A stretch of 64,000 bases of DNA. Source: Homoserinibacter sp. GY 40078 (GTDB taxonomy: Bacteria > Actinomycetota > Actinomycetes > Actinomycetales > Microbacteriaceae). The position numbers and the translations under genes were made by a program. Position 1 is the first letter of the stretch. Every line of letters begins with the position of its first letter. Location of the stretch: NCBI RefSeq assembly GCF_008017545.1, contig NZ_VRTZ01000001.1, forward strand, positions 558,001 through 622,000. Reading direction: 5' to 3'. The notes under the pieces are model-generated. The model ran no database searches and was not told where the DNA came from. It saw only the letters and a program-made list of their open reading frames with translations. Shown here piece after piece: positions 1 through 8,556 of this stretch.

Positions 1-983
1 ACCGTGGCACCGGCCCGATCATCCGCGGCATCGCCGATCGCGTGGCGGCCGACTTCGTGCGTTGGCAGTCGTTCGACAAGCGCGAGCGGGTGGCGAGCCA
101 CACCCCCTTCGGCGTGATCGAGCTCATGCCGATCAGCGACCCCGACTCCTACGCCTTCAAGTACGTGAACGGGCACCCGTTCAACCCGGCGCGCGGCTAC
201 CAGACGGTGACCGCGTTCGGGGTGCTCGCCGACGTCCACAACGGATACCCGGTGTTCGTCGCCGAGATGACGATGCTCACGGCACTGCGCACCGCGGCGA
301 CGTCCGCCGCCGTCGCGCGGCTCCTCGCCCGCCCCGACTCGCGACGGATGGCGCTCATCGGCGCCGGCAGCCAGTCGGAGTTCCAGGCGATCGCGTTCCG
401 CGAGGTGCTCGGTATCGACACCGTCCGTGTGTGGGACACCGACCCCGCGGCGATCGAGAAGTGCGCCCGGAACCTCGAGCCGCTGGGCTTCCGGGTCGAG
501 GTGGCGACCGACGCCTCCGACGCGACGCGCAACGCGGACGTCATCACGACGTGCACGGCCGACAAGGCCAACGCGATCGTGCTGCGCGACGCCGACGTCC
601 GGCCGGGTGTGCATCTCAATGCGATCGGCGGCGACTGCCCCGGCAAGACGGAGCTCGAGCCGAGCATCCTCGACCGCGCCCGCGTGTTCGTGGAGTACGA
701 ACCGCAGACCCGCATCGAGGGCGAACTCCAGTCGAAGCCCGCCGACTTCGAGGTGACCGAGCTGTGGGAGGTGTTCGCGGGGCGGCTGCCCGGCCGCACC
801 TCGGATGGCGACATCACTCTCTTCGACTCCGTCGGCTTCGCGATCGAGGACTTCTCCGCGCTGCACTACCTGCGCGACGACGTGACCGGCACCGAGCTCG
901 TGGCCGACATCGACCTCGTGGCCGAGCCCGAGAACCCCAAGGATCTCTTCGGGTTCACGATGAGCCCCGTCGGGCTGGTCTGA
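1..983 (+). CDS. Ornithine cyclodeaminase family protein (5' end outside window)
   Basis: The reading frame is open from the first bases of the window, so the start lies upstream; roughly 30 N-terminal residues are missing compared with the usual length of about 345. The visible part has the ornithine cyclodeaminase/mu-crystallin layout: an N-terminal substrate lobe with a YKVN-like stretch (FKYVNGHP), then a Rossmann fold beginning ALIGAGSQSEFQ that binds NAD. Family members convert L-ornithine to L-proline plus ammonia, although some act on other amino or imino acids. The C-terminal LFDSVGFAIEDF stretch is typical. It is followed after 10 bp by a cupin gene. A proline-producing role would fit with putA 14 kb downstream, but that link is inference. 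Confidence 0.88.
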   Translation, partial: RGTGPIIRGIADRVAADFVRWQSFDKRERVASHTPFGVIELMPISDPDSYAFKYVNGHPFNPARGYQTVTAFGVLADVHNGYPVFVAEMTMLTALRTAATSAAVARLLARPDSRRMALIGAGSQSEFQAIAFREVLGIDTVRVWDTDPAAIEKCARNLEPLGFRVEVATDASDATRNADVITTCTADKANAIVLRDADVRPGVHLNAIGGDCPGKTELEPSILDRARVFVEYEPQTRIEGELQSKPADFEVTELWEVFAGRLPGRTSDGDITLFDSVGFAIEDFSALHYLRDDVTGTELVADIDLVAEPENPKDLFGFTMSPVGLV

Positions 984-993
984 CGAGGGCGCG

Positions 994-1422
994 ATGCTGA
1001 TCCAGCGACGCGGCGAGGAGCACCACGACTGGGCGCTCTACCGGGGCGAGGGTCGGGTCGGCATCGAGTGGTACTTCCGCGAGCAGTCGGCCCTGCCGAC
1101 GTCGATCATGCTCTACCACCTGGAGCCGGGCACCTCGGAGGGCGAGCACCATCACCTCGAGGGCGACCCGGACAGCTGCTCGGTCGAGACCCAGCACGAG
1201 CTCTACCTCGTGGTCTCGGGCGAGGTCGTCATGACCGTGGGCGACGAGAGCGCGACCCTCGGGCCCGGTGACGCCGTGTACGTCCCGGAGGGCGTGCGGC
1301 ACGGCGTCAGGAACGAGTCGGACGCGCCCGCGGAGCTCGTGCTCCTGTTCGGCGAGCCGACCGGGCAGACTCCCTACACGGTGCAGGCCGCACCCGCGCC
1401 GACGACCATCGCGAAGGACTGA
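994..1422 (+). CDS. Cupin domain protein
   Basis: A 142-residue single-domain protein with a recognisable cupin-2 barrel: the first motif has the metal-binding histidine cluster EGEHHHLEGD, and the second has PGDAVYVPEGVRHGVRN. The small size and lone barrel suggest a cytoplasmic metal-dependent enzyme or a small-molecule binding protein; the substrate cannot be told. It lies 10 bp after the ornithine cyclodeaminase gene and ends 2 bp before an alpha/beta hydrolase gene, so the three are probably one transcript. Confidence 0.85.
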   Translation: MLIQRRGEEHHDWALYRGEGRVGIEWYFREQSALPTSIMLYHLEPGTSEGEHHHLEGDPDSCSVETQHELYLVVSGEVVMTVGDESATLGPGDAVYVPEGVRHGVRNESDAPAELVLLFGEPTGQTPYTVQAAPAPTTIAKD

Positions 1423-1424
1423 TC

Positions 1425-2261
1425 GTGCCGTACACCGAGACCGACGAGATCCGCATCTACTTCGAGGTCGAGGGCGACCCGGCGCATCCCGCGATCGTCT
1501 TGATCTCGGGCGGTGGGGCGCAGCTGCTCAGCTGGCCGGAGGAGTTCGTGGCGCTGCTCGTCGCGGAGGGCTTCCGCGTGGTGCGGTTCGACAACCGCGA
1601 CACCGGCATGTCGCACCGCTTCGGCGGTCCGGAGGACATCGACGGCGGATACGGGCTCGAGGAGATGGCCGACGACATCGGGCGCGTGCTCGACCAGCTG
1701 GGTGTCGCCGCGGCGCACGTCGTGGGGCACTCCATGGGCGGGATGATGGCGCAGCGGTTCGCGATCGACCATCCGGACCGCGTGCTGAGCCTGGGCCTGC
1801 TCTCGACGATCCCCGACAAGAGCGACCGCTACGTGCTGCACGAGCACCCCGTGATCGAGGTGCCGGAGCGCTTCACCCGGGAGCAGATCGTCGGCTTCGC
1901 GGATGCCGCCGCACTCGCGTGGGCGGAGGGCACGATCTACGACCCCCGGCTCGACTGGAACCGTGAACGGGCCGCGCTCGCGTACGACCGCGGCTACGCG
2001 CCCGAGGGCTTCGTGCGGCAGTGGTCGGCGCTCTACCGCGCGACGGACCGGCTCGACGCGCTCCGCTCCGTCACGGTGCCGACGTTCGTCTTTCACGGCC
2101 GCGACGATCGCACCCTGCACTGGTACGCCGCGTTCGACATCGCCGACGCGATGCCCGACGCCGAGCTCCAGGTGCACCCCGGCATGGGGCACCTCATCCC
2201 GTGGGAACTGTGGCCCGAGCTCATCGCGGGCATCCTGCGCGCGGCTCGACGCGCCGCCTGA
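1425..2261 (+). CDS. Alpha/beta hydrolase
   Basis: A 278-residue alpha/beta-hydrolase-fold protein. The nucleophile elbow GHSMGG puts the catalytic serine at residue 103; the oxyanion region is the SGGGA stretch near residue 30, and a C-terminal GMGHLIP supplies the histidine. The FHGRDDRT stretch fits the acid position. There is no signal peptide, so it is cytoplasmic. The GTG start at 1425 lies 2 bp after the cupin stop, indicating translational coupling. It could hydrolyse an ester, lactone or enol-lactone in the same pathway as the upstream genes. The gene ends at a strong convergent terminator. Confidence 0.88.
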   Translation: MPYTETDEIRIYFEVEGDPAHPAIVLISGGGAQLLSWPEEFVALLVAEGFRVVRFDNRDTGMSHRFGGPEDIDGGYGLEEMADDIGRVLDQLGVAAAHVVGHSMGGMMAQRFAIDHPDRVLSLGLLSTIPDKSDRYVLHEHPVIEVPERFTREQIVGFADAAALAWAEGTIYDPRLDWNRERAALAYDRGYAPEGFVRQWSALYRATDRLDALRSVTVPTFVFHGRDDRTLHWYAAFDIADAMPDAELQVHPGMGHLIPWELWPELIAGILRAARRAA

Positions 2262-2279
2262 CCCGCACCGCGCGGGGGG

Positions 2280-2322
2280 CCGTCCGGGATGCGGCCGGCT
2301 GCGCGGCACGCATCCCGGACGG
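2280..2322. terminator. Convergent bidirectional terminator hairpin
   Basis: A perfect 14-bp inverted repeat (CCGTCCGGGATGCG and its complement) around a 15-nt loop lies between the convergent hydrolase and solA-like genes. It is GC-rich with only a short T-containing tail, as is common for actinobacterial terminators. Its position suits termination of both transcripts. Confidence 0.8.
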
Positions 2323-2325
2323 GGT

Positions 2326-3450
2326 CTATTCCGCGGCGACGGGAACGGCGAAGCCCGAGATGTCGTCGGAGGTCTCGCCGTCGAGCGCGAGCTCGGCGAG
2401 CACGCGTCCGATCGCCGGGGTGAACTTGAAGGCATGCCCCGCGCCGAGCGCGAGGAGCACATCCGGATGCTCCGGGAGCGGCCCGAGCACGAACTCGCGG
2501 TCGGGCGTGAGGGCGTACTGACACGTGACGGTGCGCAGCACCTCGCCCGACCCGGGGATGACCGAGCCCATGAAGCCGCGGAGCTCGTCGAGCAGCTCGG
2601 CGGACGGCTCGAAGGTGCGCTCGTCGGGGGTCATGAGGTTGTCCGAGACATCGCGGGCGGCCTTCACGGTCGGCTCGCCGTAGCTCGGGAAGCCGTAGAA
2701 GCAGTGGTCGTCCTCCCAGATCCACACCGGGAAGCGCTCGGGGTCGTACGGCTCGGCGTCGGCGGGCTTGAAGTAGCTGACCTGCTCCTGCATGACGACG
2801 AGCGGGATCTCCGCGCCGAGCGGTGCGAGCAGCTCGTTCGTCCACGCATCGGCGGCGATGACGACCTTGCGGGCGCGGACGGTGCCCCGGGAGGTGCGCA
2901 CGACGACGCCCTCGGTATCCGGTTCGACCGCCTCGACGCGCGTGCGATCGCGGATGTCGGCACCGTGCACACGTGCGTGCATCTGGAGCGTGGCGACCGT
3001 GCGGGCGGCGTGGGCGATGCCGGAGTCGGGCGTGTAGACGGTCTCGACGCCCTCGGGGATGCGGAACTGCGGCCAGCGCTCGTGCACCTCGGCCGGGCTG
3101 AGCAGTTCGTGCGGTACGCCGGTCGCGGTGAGCGCCTCGGCGAAGTCGGCTGCCGCATAAGGCCCGCCCGTGCGGATGAAGACGACGCCGCCCGTGATGG
3201 TCGTGAGGCGCTCGCCGGTGGCCGCCTCGAGGTCGGCCCAATCGCGGTAGGCGGACTGCGCGAGACGCACGTACCGCTCGGCGCCGTAGGAGGTGCGGAT
3301 GATGCGCGAGGTGTCGTGCGAGGCGCCCTTCACGTGCCCCAGCTCGAACTGCTCGAAGGCGACGACCTTCGCTCCCCGACGGGCGAGGTGGTACGCGGCC
3401 GCGCTGCCGAGCGCGCCCATCCCGACGACGGCGACGTCGAAGTTCTCCAT
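2326..3450 (-). CDS. SolA-type FAD-dependent oxidase (sarcosine / N-methyl amino acid oxidase family)
   Basis: A 374-residue DAO-superfamily flavoenzyme. The N-terminal dinucleotide motif GMGALG is at residues 10-15. A later cysteine in TCQYALTPD matches the cysteine that covalently carries FAD in monomeric sarcosine oxidase and N-methyltryptophan oxidase. The C-terminal GAGHAFKFTPAIG is also typical. The reaction is oxidative demethylation or deamination of a secondary or N-methyl amino acid, yielding hydrogen peroxide and an aldehyde or imino acid. The start at 3450 is chosen because it begins exactly with the FAD-binding strand (MENFDVAVVG); a longer frame upstream has no family similarity. 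Exact substrate unknown. Confidence 0.88.
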   Translation of the reverse strand: MENFDVAVVGMGALGSAAAYHLARRGAKVVAFEQFELGHVKGASHDTSRIIRTSYGAERYVRLAQSAYRDWADLEAATGERLTTITGGVVFIRTGGPYAAADFAEALTATGVPHELLSPAEVHERWPQFRIPEGVETVYTPDSGIAHAARTVATLQMHARVHGADIRDRTRVEAVEPDTEGVVVRTSRGTVRARKVVIAADAWTNELLAPLGAEIPLVVMQEQVSYFKPADAEPYDPERFPVWIWEDDHCFYGFPSYGEPTVKAARDVSDNLMTPDERTFEPSAELLDELRGFMGSVIPGSGEVLRTVTCQYALTPDREFVLGPLPEHPDVLLALGAGHAFKFTPAIGRVLAELALDGETSDDISGFAVPVAAE

Positions 3451-3528
3451 GCGGTGTGCTCCTGTTCGGGTTCGCGGTGGGATCACTGTAGGGATGGCCC
3501 GTTTCACCCGATCGTCACGCCGCGGATA

Positions 3529-3556
3529 CTGCAAAGAGGTGCGCGCAGGATTGCAG
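3529..3556. promoter_or_regulatory. Inverted repeat upstream of the IclR-like gene (candidate operator)
   Basis: CTGCAA and TTGCAG form an inverted repeat separated by 16 bp, ending 13 bp before the regulator's start codon and lying between it and the divergent solA-like gene. Position and symmetry suit an autoregulatory operator that could also control the oxidase gene. This is inference from symmetry only. Confidence 0.45.
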
Positions 3557-3569
3557 AGACGAGGGTGGC

Positions 3570-5030
3570 ATGGCCGATCGACTGGAACGAGCGTTGCTCG
3601 CCGTGCGTCTCGTCGCGGAGCGACCCGATCCGCTCGCGCCGCTCGGGGTCGGGGAGCTCGCGACCGCACTCGGCCTGACGCTCAGCACCGCATCCCGCCT
3701 CGCCGCGGAGTTGGACCGCTGCGGGATGCTCGAACGGGCGGGCGGCTACGGCGACTACCGCCTGGGACCCGCGGCCATCCGCCTCTCGGGGCGCGCGGCG
3801 TCGCCCCACGCCCGCGCGACGCGCTTCGCGCTCACGCTCGCCGCGCAGCAGACCGGCGAGACCGTGCTGCTCGCCGCCGCCTGCGGTGAACGGATGCGGG
3901 TCGTCGCGAGCGTGGGCTCGGCGTGGACGCTCCACGCCTCCGCCGACCTCGGCACGGAGGTGGACGACCCGGGATCCGCCATCCGGCTCGCCTTCGCGCA
4001 TCCCGCGGGAGGTGTGCGGGAGTCGACGCGCGGCCGGGTCGTGGAGGTCGCCGCCCCGGTGCTCCGCCCCGACGGCGACTGCGTCGCCGTGCTCGCCGTC
4101 CGGCTGCTGGTCGATCGCGCGCGGGGCGGGGTGCCGCGGGCGCGGCGGGCGCTCGCGGCAGCGCGACGCGAGCTCGAGCGCACCCTGATCACGCCGGAGG
4201 TGCCTGGGCCGACTCCGACCTCACCTGCGCCCCCGACCACTGAGGCGTCGAGCATCGGCCGAGCGCTGGAGGTGCTCGACGTGCTGGCCACCGAACCCCG
4301 GACGATCGCCGCCGCCGCGCGGGCCGCGGGAATCGGAGCGGATCGCGCGCATCGCATCCTCGGGTCGGCCCGCCGGGCGGGGATCGTGGCCGTCGAGCCG
4401 AGCGGAAATGCCCGGATCTCCTGGGGCGTGCACGCCTGGCACCGTGCCGTCGCCGAGCCGCTCATGCGGGGGCTGGGCGCGGAACTCGTCGCCGCGACGG
4501 CGGACGCGACCGGTGAGTGCGCGTTCCTCACGGTGCTGCGCGGCATGCGCAGCTTCACGCTCGTGGAGGAGCTGGAGCAGGCGGGGGACGGCCTCACGAT
4601 GGCGCCCTGGCTCGGGCGACCGCATCCGATCATCGGATCCGACGGTGGCCCGACGCTCGCGATGGATGTCGACGCCGACCGCCTCGCCGAGCTGTTGCCG
4701 AGCCGCCACACGCCCCACGAGATCGAGGTGTTCGCCGGTCGCGTGCGTCGCGTCCAGCGGGACGGGGTCATCTCGTTCGCATCGATCGACGACGCCGGGC
4801 TGTTCTCGATCTCGGCGCCGGTGCGCGACGCGAGCGGTGCCGTGATCGCGGCGGCCTGCATGGTCGGCCCCGTCGACGCGATGCGCGCGCGGGTGCGCGA
4901 GCTCGAGCACGAGACCCTCGAGCTCGCGGAGGCGGTCTCAGGGCTCCTCGCCGGCACCCCTCAGGCGGTGGCGCCCAGATCGAGCCGCTCGCCGAGCACC
5001 GGCACGGCGCGCAGAAGCTCAGCGGTGTAG
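3570..5030 (+). CDS. Tandem IclR-like transcriptional regulator (two HTH/effector units)
   Basis: A 486-residue protein that reads as two IclR-like units in one chain. Unit one starts with a winged HTH at about residues 5-60 (LGVGELATALGLTLSTASRLAAELD) followed by a shortened effector-like domain to about 195. After a Pro/Thr-rich linker (about 210-228) a second HTH-like stretch occurs (SIGRALEVLDVLATEPRTI and on to about 275), followed by a longer effector domain ending around 465. IclR proteins normally have a single unit of about 250 residues. The start ATG has a GAGGG Shine-Dalgarno sequence. The 3' end overlaps the convergent ABC ATPase gene by 70 bp. It is divergent from the solA-like oxidase, which it may regulate. 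Confidence 0.8.
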   Translation: MADRLERALLAVRLVAERPDPLAPLGVGELATALGLTLSTASRLAAELDRCGMLERAGGYGDYRLGPAAIRLSGRAASPHARATRFALTLAAQQTGETVLLAAACGERMRVVASVGSAWTLHASADLGTEVDDPGSAIRLAFAHPAGGVRESTRGRVVEVAAPVLRPDGDCVAVLAVRLLVDRARGGVPRARRALAAARRELERTLITPEVPGPTPTSPAPPTTEASSIGRALEVLDVLATEPRTIAAAARAAGIGADRAHRILGSARRAGIVAVEPSGNARISWGVHAWHRAVAEPLMRGLGAELVAATADATGECAFLTVLRGMRSFTLVEELEQAGDGLTMAPWLGRPHPIIGSDGGPTLAMDVDADRLAELLPSRHTPHEIEVFAGRVRRVQRDGVISFASIDDAGLFSISAPVRDASGAVIAAACMVGPVDAMRARVRELEHETLELAEAVSGLLAGTPQAVAPRSSRSPSTGTARRSSAV

Positions 5031-5752
5031 GGATCGGCGGGGCTCGCGAGCACCGCCTCCGTCTCACCTGTCTCGACGACCCGGCCGTGCCGCATGACGC
5101 ACAGCTCGTGACTCACGTAGCGCACGACCGCGAGATTGTGCGAGATGAAGAGGACGGTCAGCCCGAGGTCCCCCTGCAGCTCGCGCAGCAGATTGAGGAT
5201 GACCCCCTGTACCGACACGTCGAGCGCCGAGGTGATCTCGTCGGCGATGAGCACCTCCGGCTCGCCGGCGAGCGCCCGCGCGATCGTGATGCGCTGACGC
5301 TGACCGCCCGAGAACGCGCCCGGCAGCTCGCCCGCCCGCGACGGATCGATGTGCACCCGCTGCAGCAGCTCGGAGACCCGGTCGGCCTTCTCGGCACGCG
5401 ACCAGCGGCGTCCGGTGGCGCGGGTCGCCTCCGCGATCGACGCCCCGATGGGCATCCGCGGATCAAGCGCCGAGAACGGATCCTGGAAGACGAGCTGGAT
5501 GCGTCGGCGCATCGCCCTCGCCGCACTGCCGCGTCCGCTCACGTCGACGCCGTCGAGGCGGATCGCACCGCTCGACGGCCGCACGAGCCCGACGGCTGCC
5601 GCCGCGATCGACGACTTGCCCGATCCCGATTCGCCGACGAGCCCGAGGGTGCGCCCCTCGGGGACGCGCAGACTCACGTCGTCGACGGCGAGGTGGGCGT
5701 GCGATCCGCTGCCGTACCTCACCTGGAGGTTCTCGATCTGGAAGTCGGTCAC
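4961..5752 (-). CDS. Peptide-type ABC transporter ATP-binding protein (DppF-like)
   Basis: A 263-residue ABC ATPase. Walker A is GESGSGKSS at about residues 40-48, the signature is FSGGQRQR at about 148-155, and Walker B is VLIADEITSALD at about 167-178. The C-terminal stretch with PADPYTAELL is typical of the oligopeptide/dipeptide F subunit. It works with the fused DppC-DppD protein as the second ATPase of the importer. The GTG start at 5752 overlaps the stop of the upstream fusion gene by 4 bp, and a GGAGGT-like sequence precedes it. It is the last gene of the operon and overlaps the convergent regulator. Confidence 0.92.
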   Translation of the reverse strand: MTDFQIENLQVRYGSGSHAHLAVDDVSLRVPEGRTLGLVGESGSGKSSIAAAAVGLVRPSSGAIRLDGVDVSGRGSAARAMRRRIQLVFQDPFSALDPRMPIGASIAEATRATGRRWSRAEKADRVSELLQRVHIDPSRAGELPGAFSGGQRQRITIARALAGEPEVLIADEITSALDVSVQGVILNLLRELQGDLGLTVLFISHNLAVVRYVSHELCVMRHGRVVETGETEAVLASPADPYTAELLRAVPVLGERLDLGATA

Positions 5753-7524
5753 GACGCCCTCCTGACGGCCCCGGTCTCGCCGATCACGGGAAGCGGGCGC
5801 GTGCGGTCCGAGGTCATGTCGGGCACGCACGCGATGAGCGCCTTCGTGTAGGGATGCTGCGCGTCGACCAGCAGCCGATCGGCGGCGAGCTGCTCGACCA
5901 CGACGCCGTCCTTCATCACGAGGACGCGATCGCAGAATCCGGCCACGAGCGCGATGTCGTGGGAGATGAAGAGGACCGCCGTGCGCGTGAGCGCTTGCGC
6001 TCGACGGAGGTTCTGCAGCACCTGCCGCTGCACGGTCACGTCGAGCGCCGTGGTCGGCTCGTCGGCGACGATGAGCCGCGGGCTGCCCATGAGCCCCATG
6101 GCGATCATCGCCCGCTGACGCATGCCGCCCGAGAACTCGTGCGGGTATTGGCCGAGGCGCCGCTCCGGATCGGGGATGCCGACGGATGCGAGCGCCTGCC
6201 GCGCGCGCTCCCGGGCCTCCGCGCGCGAGACCCCCTCGTGCACCTCGACCGCCTCGGTGAGTTGGCGCCCGATCGTGAGGGCCGGGTTCAGCGACGTCAG
6301 CGGGTCCTGGAAGACCATCGCGAGCTCGAGCCCGAGCTGGCGCTTGGAGACGGGGGAGGAGGGTGCCAGCAGATCGACGCCGCGGAAGCGCAGCTCGTCG
6401 GCGGTCACAGCGCCCGGCTGCTCGATGAGTCCGGCGAGCGCCATCGCGGTGATCGACTTGCCCGAACCCGACTCCCCGACGATGCCGACGACTTCTCCGG
6501 GGGCGATCTCGAGGTCGACCCCGTGCACCCGCTCCACCGCACCGCCATCGGCGCCGGGGAACGCGATCCGCAGTTCCCTGGCGGAGGAGACGACGGCGGC
6601 CTCGTCCGCGAGCTCGAGGGGTGAGGCCGACGCGGCGCGCATCGATCCGGCGCGGCGAGCGGGTCGCAGCCCCCGCAGTCCGTTCCGGATGAGCGCGCCG
6701 CGTCGGGGCGTGGTGGCGAACACGTCGCTCACGAGGGTCAGCAGAAGACCCGTGACGACGATCGCGATCCCGGGGCCGATGGCGGCCATCGGGTTGACGT
6801 AGATGCGGGCGATGCCTTCGCGCAGCAAACGCCCCCAGTCGTACTCGGGGCTCTGCACGCCGAGCCCGAGGAACGAGAGCCCGGCGAACGACAGCAGCGC
6901 TCCGCTCGCGTGCACCGCCGCGTTGACGAGCAGGGGGCCCGCCGCGTTGGGCAGCACGTGCCGCACGAGCACGCCGAGCGGCCCGACGCCGACGATGCGT
7001 GCCGCGCGCACGTAGTCGCGGCCCATGATCGAGGAGGCGAGCGTGTAGTTGAGACGGGCGAACGCGGGGATGCCGGCGAAGCCGACCGCGAGCATCGCGC
7101 CCGTGGCGCTCGCTCCCCAGATCGCCGAGAAGAAGAGGGCGAGCAGCAGCCACGGGAAGGCGAGCAGGATGTCGATGAGGCCGGTCAGCATCCGCCGCAG
7201 CACGCGCGGCAGCACCGTGGGCAGCAGCCCCAGCACGATGCCGAGAGCGACCGCGATCCCTGTCGCGCCGAGCGCGAGCAGCACCGAGGTGCGGGTGCCG
7301 GCGAGCACGCGCGCGAGGACGTCCCGGCCGAGCTCGTCGGTTCCGAAGGGATGCTGCCAGCTGGCGCCGAGCAGCCGGTCGGCGACGGAGGTCGCCTCGG
7401 CCTGGGTACCCCAGAGGATCGGCCCGAACACGGCGAGCAGCAGGACGACGCCGAGACCCGTCACGGTCGTGACGCCGACCGGGCTCGCCAGTCGAGCCCG
7501 CATGGGTGAGATCTGGGCGGCCAT
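5749..7524 (-). CDS. Fused peptide ABC transporter permease / ATP-binding protein (DppC-DppD fusion)
   Basis: A 591-residue fusion. Residues from about 15 to 285 are a DppC-type membrane domain with an N-terminal transmembrane helix, the HPFGTDELGRDVLARV stretch typical of C subunits, several further helices, and an EAA-like loop (YVRAARIVGVGPLGVLVRHVL). From about residue 315 there is a complete ATPase: Walker A GESGSGKS, signature FSGGMRQR, Walker B LIVADEPTTALD, and the PYTKALIACVPD tail. The join is continuous without stop or frameshift, and such fusions are known in actinobacteria. The ATG at 7524 overlaps the stop of the dppB-like gene by 4 bp; a second possible start is at 7503. Confidence 0.9.
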   Translation of the reverse strand: MAAQISPMRARLASPVGVTTVTGLGVVLLLAVFGPILWGTQAEATSVADRLLGASWQHPFGTDELGRDVLARVLAGTRTSVLLALGATGIAVALGIVLGLLPTVLPRVLRRMLTGLIDILLAFPWLLLALFFSAIWGASATGAMLAVGFAGIPAFARLNYTLASSIMGRDYVRAARIVGVGPLGVLVRHVLPNAAGPLLVNAAVHASGALLSFAGLSFLGLGVQSPEYDWGRLLREGIARIYVNPMAAIGPGIAIVVTGLLLTLVSDVFATTPRRGALIRNGLRGLRPARRAGSMRAASASPLELADEAAVVSSARELRIAFPGADGGAVERVHGVDLEIAPGEVVGIVGESGSGKSITAMALAGLIEQPGAVTADELRFRGVDLLAPSSPVSKRQLGLELAMVFQDPLTSLNPALTIGRQLTEAVEVHEGVSRAEARERARQALASVGIPDPERRLGQYPHEFSGGMRQRAMIAMGLMGSPRLIVADEPTTALDVTVQRQVLQNLRRAQALTRTAVLFISHDIALVAGFCDRVLVMKDGVVVEQLAADRLLVDAQHPYTKALIACVPDMTSDRTRPLPVIGETGAVRRAS

Positions 7525-8552
7525 CAGCCCTCCGCCAGCGAGGATCGGGGGTCGATCGACATGAGCACGAGATCGACGATGAGGTTGAGCGCGAGCACCA
7601 TCGCGGCGTACACGAGCACGACCCCCTGGATCATCGGGTAGTCCTTCGCTGTGATCGACGACACGATCGTCGTCCCGAGACCCGGGATGGCGAAGATCGT
7701 CTCGATCAGCACGGTCCCGGCGACCATTCCGGTGAGCATGAGGCCACCGATCGTGAGGGCCGAGGTGAGCATGTTGGGCAGCGCGTGCCGCAGGTAGATG
7801 AGGCGCGAGGGCAGGCGCTTGCTCCGGGCCGTGGTCATGTAGGTCGCGTCGAGAACGGCGAGCAGCTCGACGTGCACGATCCGCGCGAGGTACGCCATGG
7901 GGCCGATCGCGAGGGCGAGCACCGGCAGCACGAGCTGCGCGGGATCGCCCCACCCCGCCACCGGCAGAACGTGCCACTGCACGGCGAAGAGCCACACGAG
8001 CCCGACGGCAAGCAGGAAGTTCGGCACCACGATGAGCAGGCCCACGAGGGCGGATGCCGCGAGGTCGAGCCAGCGGCGGCGTCCGCTGCGGACCGAGATC
8101 GCCGTCGCGAGGCCGATCGGCAGAGCGCCGACAGCCGCGATCACGAACGACACTCCCGCGAGCACGAGCGTGGCGGGGGCGCGCTGCGCGAGGGTGTCGG
8201 CGACCGGGCGATGCGTCTGCAGCGAGGTGCCGAGATCGCCCTGCACGAGGGCGACGACGTAGTTCCAGAACTGCACGAGCAGCGGCTGGTCGAGGCCGAG
8301 TTCAGACCGGGTGCGCGCGACGAGCTCCGCCGGCGCACTCGGGCCGAGCACGGCCCGCACGGGGTCGCCCGGCACCAGGTGGATGATCGCGAACGTCGCG
8401 ACCACGACGATGCCGAGCGACACCGCCATCCGCCCGAGCCTGCGCAGCAGGAACGATGTGCGCGGCGACAGGGTGAACGGACGGCCTCCTCGCCGTACGG
8501 GCGGGCGCCCCGCCGGGGCGACCGGTGCCGTGTCGAACGAGGAGGCCGTCAT
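7524..8552 (-). CDS. Peptide ABC transporter permease (DppB-like)
   Basis: A 342-residue inner-membrane protein of the DppB/OppB type. A cytoplasmic arginine-rich N-terminus leads into a first helix (about 40-60), then the extracytoplasmic LVPGDPVRAVLG motif of B subunits, then five more helices. The EAA loop reads YMTTARSKRLPSRLIYLRHALPN with the family's general form. It pairs with the DppC half of the neighbouring fusion to form the channel. The gene follows the binding-protein gene by 4 bp and overlaps the next gene by an ATGA. Confidence 0.92.
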   Translation of the reverse strand: MTASSFDTAPVAPAGRPPVRRGGRPFTLSPRTSFLLRRLGRMAVSLGIVVVATFAIIHLVPGDPVRAVLGPSAPAELVARTRSELGLDQPLLVQFWNYVVALVQGDLGTSLQTHRPVADTLAQRAPATLVLAGVSFVIAAVGALPIGLATAISVRSGRRRWLDLAASALVGLLIVVPNFLLAVGLVWLFAVQWHVLPVAGWGDPAQLVLPVLALAIGPMAYLARIVHVELLAVLDATYMTTARSKRLPSRLIYLRHALPNMLTSALTIGGLMLTGMVAGTVLIETIFAIPGLGTTIVSSITAKDYPMIQGVVLVYAAMVLALNLIVDLVLMSIDPRSSLAEG

Positions 8553-8556
8553 CGTC

